Assembly (NCBI GenBank): GCA_025330725.1
Contig: JAIWND010000082.1
Coordinates: forward strand, 1-37,272
Source: Chlamydoabsidia padenii
Taxonomy: Eukaryota; Mucoromycota; Mucoromycetes; Mucorales; Cunninghamellaceae
Direction of reading: 5' to 3'
DNA length: 37,272 nt
Shown: positions 18,338-29,769 of the stretch, one piece after another
How positions within the stretch are numbered: the stretch's first letter is position 1
Layout of the letters: each line of letters begins with the position of its first letter
The notes under the pieces: generated by a model
The model's input: only the letters and a program-made list of their open reading frames with translations
Told to the model about the DNA's origin: nothing
The model's database searches: none
Position numbers and translations under genes: made by a program

Positions 18338-20337
18338 TTTTTTGTTTTTTTGTTTTAAGGAATGGTTTATTTAACATCAAAAACAATTCACTATTCTAAA
18401 CTGATACCTTCACGCCAGTAAATTCGGCGTAATCGTCGAATGGCGTGAGTGGTGTTCCATGGTATTTCGTCTAAAGTGCAAGACCAGTGTACCTGCCATA
18501 TCACCAGGAGGATTTCTCCCAGTCGTGTCATTGTCTTGGTGTCTACCTTCTTCGTGAATACCAGAGCAGGCCAGATGTCGTCCATAGGAAGTTCAATATG
18601 AAATATCTTTCGAGCCACTAACCAAAAGGATCTTTTCTTTGGACAGTCAAATATCATATGGTAATCATCTTCTACATGGTTGGTACAAAACTTGCATAGC
18701 GGGGATCCACCATCACAGTGATTCAATACTTTTCTAGTTGATAGTTTTCTGATCAACAGCCGCCACCAACAATTCCGGACACCATGTGGAAAGTTAACTT
18801 GCCAAAATAGTTTCCATTGGGAACGGGACATGAGACAGGCAGGGGCCGCTGATTTAGGAGGTCGTGGTGGTGGTAAACTTCTCTGAGATCTGTGGGTGTC
18901 TTGCCAGTATTGTCGAAGATCACTTGTCGATGCTTGGTACACTAGAATATAAGGAGCATTGGAGTGAGATGGAAGAAGCCAATGGGCGAGAGCTTGGTCA
19001 GTAAAATAATAGGGTGGGGGAGCAGTCGGTTCAATCCGATCACCATCTAGATGAGACAAAAGGGTCGGATTCCATTTCAAATGGCCAGCATGGATTGCGC
19101 GTTGGATACTAGGAAATCTTGTGCTAATGGAATCGTCTGTCAAGCTAAAGCTATTAGTTTCATATTCATATTGTTGGAGATGTTGCACTTCGAGAGTTGG
19201 TCTGATCCGATGAAGATAGTAAACGCTTTTTGGTGATGTGTCAGTATAGGAGAATGCTAGCCGTAAAGGAATATATCGAGTGATTCTAGGAGTCCAAGTG
19301 GAGGAGATAGTGAGCGCCGGTAGTCTTCGTAATAGTGTTGCAAGGTGGTTGATGTGAGGAAACTTGTGCAGGGACCGTTGATACCATTGAGGAGCTAGAA
19401 GGAATGGGAGGATCGAATTATGCCCGGTGTACAGTCGAATGAGAACATTGATTAAGCCCGTCAGTGGATTATCGTGCTTAGGTGCCACTAATCGTTGGAT
19501 ATAAATGTTGTGTAGAGCTAATACTTGGTCTTTCAGATGGACTAGTCCTAAACCCCCTTGGTTTTTCGGATTGCAAATAAAGTCAAGAGACGGCTTTGAG
19601 GGTAACACATATGATCGAATCAAGGCATCAACGCTTGACACCCAATCAGTTGGAAGAATGGTCACTCTAGCTATATGCCATAGTTGTGATAGAAGAAGAG
19701 AATTTGTAACAAGAGAACGTCCACGAACCGAAAGATTTCGAGTTTGTAAACAAAAGATGTGACGGCTGATTTTTGCTTTAATTGATTCCAAAAAAATTCG
19801 ATTTGTGTTGAAGTAGAATATAACGGGTACCCCAGATATATTGCAGCTGTAGGATCTCGATTGTCATGCCATGTAATACCAGAAGTCATTGTAATATCTG
19901 TCCATTGTTGGTGATGCCTACCAGTCATAGATATCATGATGGTTTTGGACAGGTTAATACGGGCATTGGAAGCTTGGCCATATAGTTGTAGTAAGTTCTT
20001 TGCTGTTTCCCACTCGGCAATGTCATTAATGAATAGAACAAGATCGTCTGCGTATGCCAGCAGTTTCATCTTGATATTCCTTTCAATAGCTGGATTTGAC
20101 GAGTCCTGTCATGACGTTGTGTTTTGGATGTGCATCCCCCGAATGGATCGATTTGCCAGGAATGATCGTAGTAGCGGTTCAAAGGCCAGGTTGAAAAGTA
20201 ATGGAGAAAGGGGATCGCCTTGTCTGAGGCCACGTGCTTGTGTAAATGGAGAACCCAGCCAACCATCCAAAGAGACATGTATCTTGGTGGAGAAGAATAA
20301 TGATACCAATGTATTAACTAAAGGAGCAGGGAAACCC
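18338..20337 (-). mobile_element. LINE-B, 5'-truncated L1-type copy with 14-bp target duplication
   Basis: Minus-strand LINE body with the 3' end at 18338. On the minus strand the tail reads A-rich (interrupted A runs after an AATAAA-like signal near 18370). The 5' truncation point is at 20337 inside the reverse transcriptase. 5' truncation, an A-rich tail and a flanking duplication are the hallmark of target-primed reverse transcription. Confidence 0.88.
18391..20330 (-). pseudogene. LINE-B reverse transcriptase fragment with zf-RVT, one stop and one frameshift
   Basis: Reading the minus strand from about 20330, reverse transcriptase motifs appear in order: RGLRQGDPLSPLLFN, then an in-frame TGA at 20111–20109, then LLAYADDLVLF (YADD catalytic Asp pair near 20055) and IYLGYPL. 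At a T7 run near 19790–19796 the frame shifts into a 466-codon frame that runs to 18391. That frame holds the thumb/connection region (RGRSLVTNSLLLSQLWH) and a C-terminal zf-RVT motif (CKFCTNHVEDDYHMIFDC). The zf-RVT places it with L1-type LINEs, distinct from LINE-A. ORF1, the endonuclease and the first reverse transcriptase blocks are lost. Not functional. Confidence 0.88.
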
Positions 20338-20445
20338 GACCCATTTTCACCCGCCCTGACAAGCTTGACCCACCTTTGCGGAGTTTGACCCACCTTTGCG
20401 GAGTTTGACCTATATTGAGAATGGTGACCCATTTTCAACTAATGG
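20338..20445. repeat. TTGACCC array with about 20-bp period
   Basis: Two identical 20-bp units (TTTGACCCACCTTTGCGGAG) end at 20403, preceded and followed by partial units each starting TTGACC or TGACCC. The motif GACCCATTTTCA occurs at both array edges. The array was the target of LINE-B, so with the left flank (18311–18337) it extends to about 135 bp once LINE-B is removed. It resembles a transposon terminus with repeated binding sites. Confidence 0.75.
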
Positions 20446-21064
20446 ACTGTAAACAGATAGGTTGACGTCGTCAGTTAAACGAACTAACTCCTAAAATAAC
20501 GGTTAGTGGTGGATACCACAATGTTTATCTTCTTAACAAGCGAAACCAAAGAGTTGATATCGTTGTACATGTTTTGTGGGATATGGTGATTCCCAATTAT
20601 ATGAGGGATGCTTTGAGATGTGAACTTTTGTTCCAAAGAAGTGTGGTGAATCGTGCTGAAAGATTGCGAAAAAGAAGGGCATATGAACTCCCAGGTATAT
20701 TGCTCTGGAGCTGTAATGAATAAAGTTTTCCATTTTACGCTCAGATCCAATTTCGAGTTTTGATCACAATCTGGACATTTATAAATTTAGAGTAATTTAC
20801 CTTCTCACCCTCCTTCCCTTTTCTCTCCTCTTAATACACATAGTTCTAAACCGTTGTCAATAGAACGGTAAGTTCATCTATCCTCTTTCATCCCTTCAAA
20901 TTCTAGTTATGTTATTTATATACTTATTTTCTACTTTGTAATAAACAGGTTTTTGTGTATAACTAAAATCTTAGTGATAAAACATATATATATATATAAA
21001 AAGTCCAAAAAAGGCAGAAAAGAATCTCACATGCACTTCTTCACTAGAAAATGAGACCTCGGCT
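20446..21064. other. Unassigned region with AT repeat
   Basis: A minus-strand frame at 20484–20750 has no recognised motif. A (TA)n stretch lies at 20983–20998. A GT–AG look-alike acceptor (TTCACTAG near 21049) precedes the SWIM ORF, so part of this may be an intron or upstream exons of that gene. Confidence 0.35.
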
Positions 21065-21562
<498 letters not shown>

Positions 21563-21690
21563 GATTCAAAGGAGTTTATTTATTTGAAAAAAATCCTATA
21601 CTACTATTAACTATCTAACCATTAACTATCTAAATATAATTACATTGTATGGTATATAATTACATTGTATGGTATATATGATATAGCCTT

Positions 21691-21870
21691 ACCATCCACC
21701 ACAACCGCCTGAAGGATTACCTTGAAAATACGTCCAAAAGTCGGTATGATGAAGGGTCGGTGAAGAGCATCATGTTCGTATCCGATCAGTTAAAAAATAC
21801 GTTTCCGGTACTAAAAGACAGCGAAGTTGCCAGCCGTCGTCGCCACCATCACCAACAAACATTTAGTTAG
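21691..21870 (+). pseudogene. Coding-like fragment of unknown family
   Basis: Sixty codons read openly to TAG at 21868–21870, with a balanced protein-like composition (NRLKDYLEN, VSDQLKNTFPVLKD) and a basic His-rich end. There is no start codon and no recognised domain. It could be a last exon of the SWIM locus or a transposase remnant. Confidence 0.25.
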
Positions 21871-22705
21871 TAACTTTTATACACGATCTTTTTATTTTTA
21901 TCTTTACCTTCTTTTATCAGTCCCTTCCAACTATTTCTATTTTTAACATTAGCTATTAGACTTTATCTTTATCTTCTTTTTTGTTTATTTTTTTCAATTG
22001 TTATCTTTTATAAAATGCTGAATTGTCAACTATATTAGTCCATTACTTTTTTGAAAGGAGGAAGAGAGGAAGAAAGAGAAAAAATAGATCCACATCAAAA
22101 AAAGTCTCTATTAGAAGCCACAACTATTTTAAAGATCCGTTTAATTGCAAATACTCAAAAATCCACCCTTCAGGATTTGAAATCCCGTGATTTTTCGGGA
22201 AAGGGAAGGTCTCGTCGATTTAACGTCGTTCCCCTGAGTTCATTTCGGAAATGTTATTCATGGTAAATGCTGCTACCTTAAAGGCAGTGATGGCTTGCCA
22301 GGAAACGCCATGCTACAACTTCCCCAGTACCACAGTACCTTCCTCAGCTACAGAACGACATTTTCCAAAATCAAAGCTCCAAGACACTGGCACCAGTGCT
22401 ACAATTAATGCCATTGTTAGTAGTAATAATAATCAGCTGTTAATTTCATCGTCTTCATGTGTTTCTACTTCTTCCTATGGTATTTCATCTTGGATTTGGT
22501 CTACTCGACGTTAGATTTAGAACTATAGATTTCTACTGCATTGATCATCCTCGAACCCAACTGACAAAGGGGTGTTGGGGCGGTACATGAATAAACCAAT
22601 TGTGTGACCTGGGGATTTTTTTTTCCAAAACCTTCTTTCTGCTTCTTTTAGCTTTTTATTGTTTTTATTTTATCCTTTCCTCATTCATTAACGCTAAACA
22701 ACAAA
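21871..22705. other. Fes1 upstream region and weak ORFs
   Basis: Small plus-strand frames at 22051–22266 and 22251–22514 overlap in different frames. The second is Ser/Thr-rich and ends near 22514. Neither has a recognisable motif. The last 100 bp are T/C-rich, as is common just upstream of fungal start codons, and lead to the Fes1 ATG. Confidence 0.35.
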
Positions 22706-23871
22706 ATGGAAAAACTATTACAATGGGCTGTCAATAACAGTGATAAAGAACAATTGAAACACGATGCCGAAGCCATTCGCCGAGGTGACTACAAGCCCGA
22801 CCCTTCAAAGTTTGATCCGAAAGTGATTGAAGCCATTCTTGGGAAAGATGATGCCACTTTAATGAAAGGTATTGTAATATCCCACATATAATTTATACAT
22901 ATATATATATCCGGGTGCGCTCACATTTTTTTTTTTGAACCTGTCCACTTAGAATCTGTTCAGTGCATTGCAGATCCTAACGATTCGATTGAAAATAAAG
23001 AAATCGCGCTCGACAACTTGGAATTGGTAAGGATAAGCAGCCACAGAACACACAGATAATAATAGATGCTCGTTTTTCAAGTTGGTAGAAGGTATAGATA
23101 ATGCAAAGAACATTCAGAATATGGGTCTTTGGCCAGTATTGATCGAATTACTGGAGGACAAAGATCGTCAAGTCCGAAGCGGCATCGCATGGGTATGTGG
23201 TACCGCTCTTCAAAACAATCCTGATGCCCAGAAAGCGGTAAGCTGTTTTAAGCAGAGAACAAAGCACTATTTTTTCAGTTTTTGAATTAACCTTTGTAAT
23301 GTAGTTTCTTGAACATAAAGGCCTACCAGTCCTCGCCAAATTATTATCCTCTGATCAAAAGGAAGAGCGCGCAAAAGCTCAATACGCTGTTTCTGGCCTT
23401 TTGAAGCATTGTCCTGCCGCTGTAGAAGAATTCCAGCAAGTGAATGGTTTTAAAACCATGCTGAATATTATGAAACAGAATGTAGATGGTAAAAAGTCAA
23501 AAACTAACTCAGTGATGACAGTATTAAACTGACTGTCTTTTTATTCAGTAGATGCCTCTACTCTACGCAAAGTGGTTTTCCTTTACAATACTTTAATTTT
23601 TGAAAACCCTATATTAACGAAGGAATTCATCAAGGACGGTATTGTCAGTGCCTTGAACAATGTGATGGTCAAATATACTGCCGAAAAAGATGAAGACATG
23701 GTTGAAAAGACGCTTCGCACTTTACATACTCTAATCCAACAGCAAAAACAACAATCATCGGGCATTATCACTGATGGTATTAAAAAGAACATTCAACAAG
23801 CACAAGATACATTTGGCGCAGACAATTTGAATTTAGACACGAACGAATGGAATGATCTTTTATCCACGTGA
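22706..23871 (+). CDS. FES1: Fes1/HspBP1-type Hsp70 nucleotide exchange factor (5 exons)
   Basis: Five exons (22706–22868, 22953–23026, 23082–23237, 23305–23488, 23549–23871) splice in frame to 299 residues, close to the about 290 of yeast Fes1. The N-terminus MEKLLQWAVNNS with the following DP.K.D segment is the family signature. The rest is armadillo-like helical repeats, for example LIELLEDKDRQVRSGIAWVCGTALQNNP and LPVLAKLLSSD…AVSGLLKHCPAA. The protein acts in the cytosol and releases ADP from Hsp70, helping misfolded proteins reach degradation. The start is the first ATG, preceded by a pyrimidine-rich leader. An AATAAA signal is at 23950–23955. The gene converges with the CP2 factor gene. 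No defect is visible. Confidence 0.93.
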
Positions 23872-23949
23872 TCTTTCTGAAACTACTTCATTTTTCCTTG
23901 TCAACAGCAGTTCCATATTTTTGTATGCTTTTATTTAGCTTTTTTGGTC

Positions 23950-23955
23950 AATAAA
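23950..23955 (+). terminator. Poly(A) signal AATAAA of FES1
   Basis: AATAAA lies 79 bp after the Fes1 stop. On the other strand, TTTATT at about 23930 can serve the converging CP2 gene, so the two 3' ends probably overlap. Confidence 0.55.
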
Positions 23956-24032
23956 CAAGATTGTTTGAATATGCAATCGGTGTATCATCCCTGCTTCTGG
24001 GTAGATCGTGTGTAAGTAAAATGATTGTGTGA

Positions 24033-25890
24033 TTAATATATCAATATCAAGGTAATAGACCCATCATCATTGCTCCGTTTGTGGACGAGAATATCTTGCT
24101 CTTCCGAAATATCTTGCACAATCGCATCATCATCGATGCATACTATTAGATCTTGCTTGCTGGTTACCTGGCGCACCAACTCTTTGACTTCTTGGTTATT
24201 TTCCAAAGACAGTTTTGATATCAGCTTTTCCTTTAAATGGGTTACCGTCAATTCTTCCAAGTAGATGGCTCGATATGTTGATTGCTTTTCGAATCGAACA
24301 AAAATACTCAACTCTATTCCATGTCAAAAGAAATACAATAGCAATGAGAAGCTAACAAATTATTATCAGATATGAATTGAGTCTTACTTGCTGTGCGATG
24401 GCGTTTTTGTGGAATATAATTAGGATCTATATCAGTAGAAGGTAGCCAAGGAGAGGAAGACAAAGAAGCAGGAGGAGCCATTGTTAAAGAAATAGGTAAA
24501 GAAGATCTATGTGCTTGTTGACGAAACGAGTTTTGATGAGGATGTAAAGGATATCCAGGATCTGTCAAATACCGATAATGCCTTTTGGCATTACCTGCTT
24601 GTTGTTGCTGTCGGTTGTACATTTGGGACTGTGAAGTTACTGGTGAAGATGGTAAGAGAGATAATGGAGGAGACGCCACGGGATATGATGAAGGCGAAAG
24701 TCTGCTAGAAGATGAGCCTCTTCCGATATCAGCACAAATAGTCGATACATCTTGGGTGTCCAATTCTTGGAAAAGTGTGTATGGTAAAGCTTGAGAATAC
24801 GTTAGCCATAGTGGGTGTGGTTCCCCGTGCTTCCCGCGTAGTTTCTCCAGTTGACGCTCGATATGTTTAGCATCGTCTTTATTTTTCCGTTCTGCACCCT
24901 AAGTGAAAAGATGTTGGAGGATATGTAAATAATTTTTTCTTTCTTTTGTGAACACCATTTCTATACTTTATCTCTGAAAAGTTTGATACGACAATACGAT
25001 TTTTCTACGACTTCGTTATTGATGTTGCTTTCCATGTACAGTCGGAGTGGTATCCCTTTCACGCCTTTGATTCGAGAAAAATCGGTAGACAGACAATTAA
25101 AACGAATTAAAAGGTTGGCCCCTTTGTTACCATACCAGCGAAAAGTAATGCGATCAAAGTATTGACATTCCACCTGGTGAAGACCCATAGACTTGGTAAG
25201 TTCTATGTTGTTGTTGTTAGTGAAAAAAATAACTCTATCATACTTGATATTGCGTCAAAGACTATTACCGATATCTATGGCCCGCGCCATTTGGGGATTG
25301 GTTTGCTGAGTTTGCCAGAACTTCCAATAGTTAGGGGCTGTTTTTCGGTGATCTTCGTCGTGGAACATGATCATGATGGTGCTTGTAATATATCCCTCGA
25401 ATTGGTGGGTGTCCTTCACTGTAATATTGTACGCTTGGCCTAAAACAAAAACAAAAACAAAAACAAATAAATATTTTTGGCTTTATTACAATTCCCTTTC
25501 GTCTTCTGCACCTTTATTCAGGTAAGTTAAAGGAGTTTCATCAACTTTTTGAGCGGCAGCCGTGGGAGCTTCCATAATGACTTCAAATCTAATACTTATT
25601 TTTTATGATAAGTATAATAGAAAAAAGTACAATGTTGTCAGTGGAAGAGGGAGAAACGGGGAATCGTAAGTTAGCGCATGGGTTACACATACCTTTTGGA
25701 TGAATTTGGCAAATTGTTGTTTTCCATCCTATGTGCCCCAACTGTAGTAGATGAAGTCAATAGTTGATACCTTTATGATAATAAAGAGGATAAGTAAATA
25801 AAGGACGTAATCGATGAGTATTTTAGATTTGTCTTACTCTTTTTCTTTTTGAGAAGTTTGAAGGAATAAAGAGGATTGTTCCTGAAGCAT
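24033..25890 (-). CDS. Grainyhead/CP2-family transcription factor (7 exons)
   Basis: Seven exons (25890–25838, 25770–25693, 25594–25512, 25439–25269, 25202–24967, 24898–24388, 24313–24033) join in frame to 470 residues. The CP2 DNA-binding domain spans about 43–260: RFEVIMEAPTAAA, PLTYLNKGQAYNITVKD, FHDEDHRKTAPNYWKFW, GVKGIPLRLYMES and YCRIKLFRDKGAERK, all characteristic of Grainyhead/LSF proteins. A Ser/Pro/Gln-rich linker follows. The last about 95 residues resemble the ubiquitin-like dimerisation domain of that family. In fungi, family members regulate cell-wall genes and cell separation (known from the family, not shown here). The small first exons are chosen by frame and consensus, so the exact start is less certain than the domain. 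Confidence 0.88.
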
Positions 25891-26224
25891 GGCAATTTTT
25901 TTAAAAAGGGCACAACTGGAAAGAGTGATTGACGAAAAAAAAAAAAAACAAAAAAAAAAAAACAAACCAATGAATGGAAAAAAGAAAAGAAGAGGAAAAG
26001 AAGAGGAAAAGAAAGGTGGTCTCCTTTTTTTTTTTTTCTTCTGCTTTGAGAGTGAGATTTTTTCCTCTGTGGCGCATTGTAGGTGGTACACGTTCCCGAA
26101 AATGAAACAAACAGTCTGTGCAAACAAAAAATCGCACCTTTCCAGGTAATTTGGTCAAACCATCATGGAAACACAACCTTTTTTTTACAAGATTCTTTTT
26201 TATTTTGATACATAAACTATATTT
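25891..26224. other. Intergenic: CP2 gene promoter and GTPase 3' region
   Basis: Contains A-rich and T-rich runs (25937–25962, 26025–26038) and no gene. It lies upstream of the CP2 factor and just downstream of the GTPase, both on the minus strand. Confidence 0.6.
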
Positions 26225-27931
26225 CTATATGATGGCTCGTTCACCAGACCCAAAGAATTTTCGTATCTGGCCGTTATATTCGTAAGGTAAAAATGACGGT
26301 TCACGAAGATAAAAGGCTGCCGGTGAAGTATCTGCTGGTAGCCAAATTTGTAAAGTAGCTAAATTAAATCCGCCTGTTAATGCAACCCAGCCAAGCCCTG
26401 CAAAGGCCAAATCCACGGAAGCATGAGTTTTATGATTATTGCGTACATTAATCACTTTATGTAAAGGCACCATTGATGCACCACCATCGCAACCACTTGG
26501 GTCTCGTTCTTCCAGTTTTGCAGTTTTGGTGATGTGGGGAGACAGCGGTGTGAACAGTGTCATGAGAACCGGTCGTTTCGTTATTGTTACGACATCAATT
26601 CTTGCCTTTCCCAAAACGAGGGACTGACCTTGATAAAGCCGAAATGTAGTTGGTTTCATCGCAGGGTGTTTCTTGTTGAGTTTTTGTTGCTGTGTTTGTG
26701 TGGCCAAGCTCATGGGGTAAATATTATCGGCATTATCAATAATACCAGGAGTGTCAATCAAAAAGTGATCGCGTGTGACTAGTCGCTGTTGTTTACCAGT
26801 TTGTTCATCATCATTCCGATTCGGGCTCATCCCAGCCGCATGTAGAGGTATCCGAATCATCCCCATGGTCGTTCCAGGAACAACGGAACTCGTTGTACGA
26901 TATTGCTGTTTATTCAATGATCGAGAGTGGCCCAAAAATTGATTGATAAGCGCCGATTTTCCTGCATTGACGCTACCAACCACATAGAGGTCGTCAGTTG
27001 GTAGTAAAGTCTGTTGCACCCGTCGCATTAGACCTTTTACTCCCCAGCCCTTCTTTGCGCTAATGAGTGTGACGGACTGTACGCTTCTCATTGTCTTTGT
27101 GCTATCACTGCTATCAGTCACCAATTGCTGTTTTAGGCCCATCAAGATATAGTCACGAATTCGCTGCTCATGCTTTGCGGCTGATGGAGGTAACAAATCT
27201 ACTTTATTTGCAACAATCATCACTCGTGCTTCGGGTTGGATGGTCAGGATGTGTTTCAGTGCTTTCAAAGACCACGGCATGTTGGTAATATCCATGACGT
27301 AAACCAATACAGGCTTTTGCTTAGTTTGTAGAAATGAAAGTGAGGTGTACTGTTGTGAAGAGCTGAGAAATCCCGCATCAAGGACTTCTATGCGATTACT
27401 ATGATTAAGCTGATGACACCGCTGACAGGTATAGACACTGTTTCGAGTTGTATGGTCGTCCCTGGGGCAATCTTGTTCTCTTTTTGACAAAGGCTCAGCA
27501 TCAGTATCTGTTTTCACAAGCCGATCAGAGTTTTCCGAGCCACCTTCCAACATTGCCCGAGTATTAGGATCTAACGCATTGACCAAGGAATCGTAAGTGA
27601 TTTGGTCGAGTGTCTTATTTGATTTTTTGCGTTTTGTTGAAATAACAGAATCAGCTGCATTTACTTCCGAATTCCTTTGAACATAATATCCAGGCTGATC
27701 GGGCTGATCGTGTTGAAATGGAGCACCACAGCCAGGACAGTTTTTATTGGTGGCGGTGAAAGCTTGAGTTGACTGCCAAGATTGTTGTATCAGGAAATAC
27801 GAGGTTGGTACCCGGCGTGCAGACTGAAGCAACTTTGGAGATCTATCAAGTATCATAACAGATAACTGAAAAGGTATGGTCCTTTGTAATGGCACATGTC
27901 TGCTTGCTATTTTGGTGATGTTGCGGATCAT
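26225..27931 (-). CDS. GEP3: YqeH/NOA1/GEP3-type circularly permuted mitochondrial GTPase
   Basis: An intronless frame of 568 residues from the ATG at 27931. An upstream start reading through the A37/T37 tract is unlikely. The N-terminus is basic and Ser/Thr-rich with few acids, fitting a mitochondrial presequence. A treble-clef zinc finger is formed by C65-x2-C68 and C169-x2-C172 with a long insert between. GTPase motifs appear in permuted order: G4 NKVD (242–245), G5 SAKKGWG (291–297), G1 GSVNAGKS (319–326), G2 PGTT (352–355), G3 DTPG (393–396). This order is diagnostic of the YqeH branch. Relatives assist small-subunit mitochondrial ribosome assembly. The C-terminal part is the YqeH-type RNA-binding region. 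The symbol follows the yeast family member; orthology is inferred. Confidence 0.88.
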   Translation of the reverse strand: MIRNITKIASRHVPLQRTIPFQLSVMILDRSPKLLQSARRVPTSYFLIQQSWQSTQAFTATNKNCPGCGAPFQHDQPDQPGYYVQRNSEVNAADSVISTKRKKSNKTLDQITYDSLVNALDPNTRAMLEGGSENSDRLVKTDTDAEPLSKREQDCPRDDHTTRNSVYTCQRCHQLNHSNRIEVLDAGFLSSSQQYTSLSFLQTKQKPVLVYVMDITNMPWSLKALKHILTIQPEARVMIVANKVDLLPPSAAKHEQRIRDYILMGLKQQLVTDSSDSTKTMRSVQSVTLISAKKGWGVKGLMRRVQQTLLPTDDLYVVGSVNAGKSALINQFLGHSRSLNKQQYRTTSSVVPGTTMGMIRIPLHAAGMSPNRNDDEQTGKQQRLVTRDHFLIDTPGIIDNADNIYPMSLATQTQQQKLNKKHPAMKPTTFRLYQGQSLVLGKARIDVVTITKRPVLMTLFTPLSPHITKTAKLEERDPSGCDGGASMVPLHKVINVRNNHKTHASVDLAFAGLGWVALTGGFNLATLQIWLPADTSPAAFYLREPSFLPYEYNGQIRKFFGSGERAII

Positions 27932-27946
27932 CGATAAGAGAGTGCG

Positions 27947-27983
<37 letters not shown>
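27947..27983 (+). repeat. Poly(A) tract of 37 bases upstream of the GTPase
   Basis: A pure A run (T on the coding strand) lies 16 bp upstream of the GTPase ATG, in its 5' untranslated region or promoter. Poly(dA:dT) tracts keep promoters free of nucleosomes in fungi. Confidence 0.85.
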
Positions 27984-27986
<3 letters not shown>

Positions 27987-28337
27987 GTGTAAGCCTCTTG
28001 GTGCTCCGCATTCACTTTCCGCCGAGGGTTGTCAGTTGGATTTTATATTGACACAAATAATTATTACATCTTTAGTTGTTCAACTTTGTTTGTTTCTTCG
28101 CATGTCTTATCTCAAAGGAGAAAATCAATCGGTGGGTCAGTCATTTGGAACACAAGCATATTGGTTTGTTTTTTACATATTGCGTGAAACACGGTTAATT
28201 TTCATACGAGGAATAAAGTGTTCACAACCTCTTCAATTTAGGCGTCTTTTCTCTTCCTTTGCTGTTTTTATGAAAAGACAAAATTTAGTCTTCACCAGCC
28301 TGTTGCACCGCATATTTGAAATTTTTTTTGGATACTC
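27984..28337. other. Divergent promoter region
   Basis: This lies between the minus-strand GTPase and the plus-strand two-TM gene. A 128-codon frame (28036–28422) overlaps the next gene in another frame, has no recognisable motif and is probably chance. Confidence 0.5.
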
Positions 28338-29769
28338 ATGTCCCAATATCACCTCCCTTTTGATAAACCTTCCGATATCACGTGCATCAGCAATTCTCAT
28401 ATGCATAATGGATCAACAATGAGTAAACATAATTTGCAACGTTCTGTCTCAGTTTCTGCTCAAGCAAGTGATGGCAACAGCATTGCTCGCAACAAGCCGC
28501 TTGATCAATCGTCCGCTACAGGAATAATCAAAAAGATCACCAACGGTGAGGAACAACCTTCTAATACATCTTACCGACAACAGCTTGATGGCTTTAATGA
28601 GTCTTGGGAAATGTATTTTGACCCCAGCTACACATTTTTCGGTGGTACTATATTGGAACGACGTAAAAAACGACAACAACAGGATGTAATACAAGCAATA
28701 GCGCTACAGGATCGTCATTTGCATTTACATCCGCCTCTCACAAGACGTATATCTGGAGACCCTCAAGTCAAAATTGCTACTTTGCCGGACCTACCTACCT
28801 TGCCACTTGGTGTGATGAGCGCTGTCCATCATCAATTGGTGAAGGACCAAGCGCAGAGACAGATACATAATTGTACTGATGACAACAACGACAATGAAGA
28901 TTACTTGGCGCTACAACAGAAACAATATACAATCCCTTCTTATCCCCCCACTATCTTTTCTCCAACTGCCCAGCCCACTCACGTGAGTGTACATGAGCAT
29001 CATGCACGCTTAGCCCTCCTACATGCCATCCGCTCCGAAACATACCATAAATCCACCTTTTCTTCCACTGTGACAAGCACAAGTAATCATAAACAGCAAG
29101 TGGCAGCTGTTGTGCGTCAGTCTCACGTATCACAAAAAACCAGTTCGAGCTGGATGCAAAAGAAAGCTGAAGCCGTATTAAACAAATGCCAAATGTCATC
29201 GTCGTCTTCCCATTTAGCCACTCTGCAACAAGGTAAAGATTTTAGTGAAAGTAAAGTCACTACTATATTTATTTTCTGTTTACTTGTTATATCATATAGT
29301 GGATAGGGAAGTAATGATACCAGATGAAAAATTTGCAATATTACCTCCACGGAATATAAGGAGTAACGATTCTACAGCAACAAAAACCATGCCGGCCAAA
29401 ATTATAGTAGTGAAATCGCCAAAGAAAAAGTCTCAATGTCGCTTATCTTTTCTTTATTTTATATTTGGGTTTGTATTTCCACCCATTTGGATAATTGGTG
29501 CACTCTACACTCCACCTGAGAAGAAGTATCAATCATCCAAAGGCCGTCGAATCGATCTAATGTGGAAAAGAGCCTCTCGTCTGGCATTTAGCATCTTTGT
29601 TTTTGCACTCCTTGTTCTCCTTGTGGCGATCTTGGCACTCAATCCTGGTGCATTAGGATGGCGGACAAGTCGCTCTGATCAAAATTCAGCTCAAAAGTTT
29701 ATTCCCATTGCACAACCGGCAACCAGTCAAAATCTTAACGCTACCAATCTTTTCTCCACCAATACATAA
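28338..29769 (+). CDS. Two-TM membrane protein with long disordered N-terminus (2 exons)
   Basis: Exons 28338–29232 and 29300–29769 join in frame (phase 1) to 454 residues. The first about 300 residues are hydrophilic and low in structure, with one conserved-looking patch (FDPSYTFFGGTILERRKKRQ, about 95–115). Two hydrophobic segments lie near the C-terminus: FLYFIFGFVFPPIWIIGALY, then after a basic loop LAFSIFVFALLVLLVAILAL. The pattern of an FGFxFPPxW helix, a short loop and a second helix is seen in fungal proteins of unknown role. The start could be 28338 or in-frame ATGs downstream (28401, 28419). Function not assigned. Confidence 0.65.

Noticed and set aside
19826..19837. GGGTACCCC palindrome inside LINE-B
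   Set aside because: Single site within reverse-transcriptase codons, not part of a spaced array.
25773..26176. Phe/Lys-rich frames upstream of the CP2 gene
   Set aside because: They are products of A/T homopolymers in an intergenic region and conflict with the CP2 exon model.
28036..28422. 128-codon frame upstream of the two-TM gene
   Set aside because: It overlaps the better-supported gene in another frame, has no motif and has biased hydrophobic composition from AT-rich DNA.
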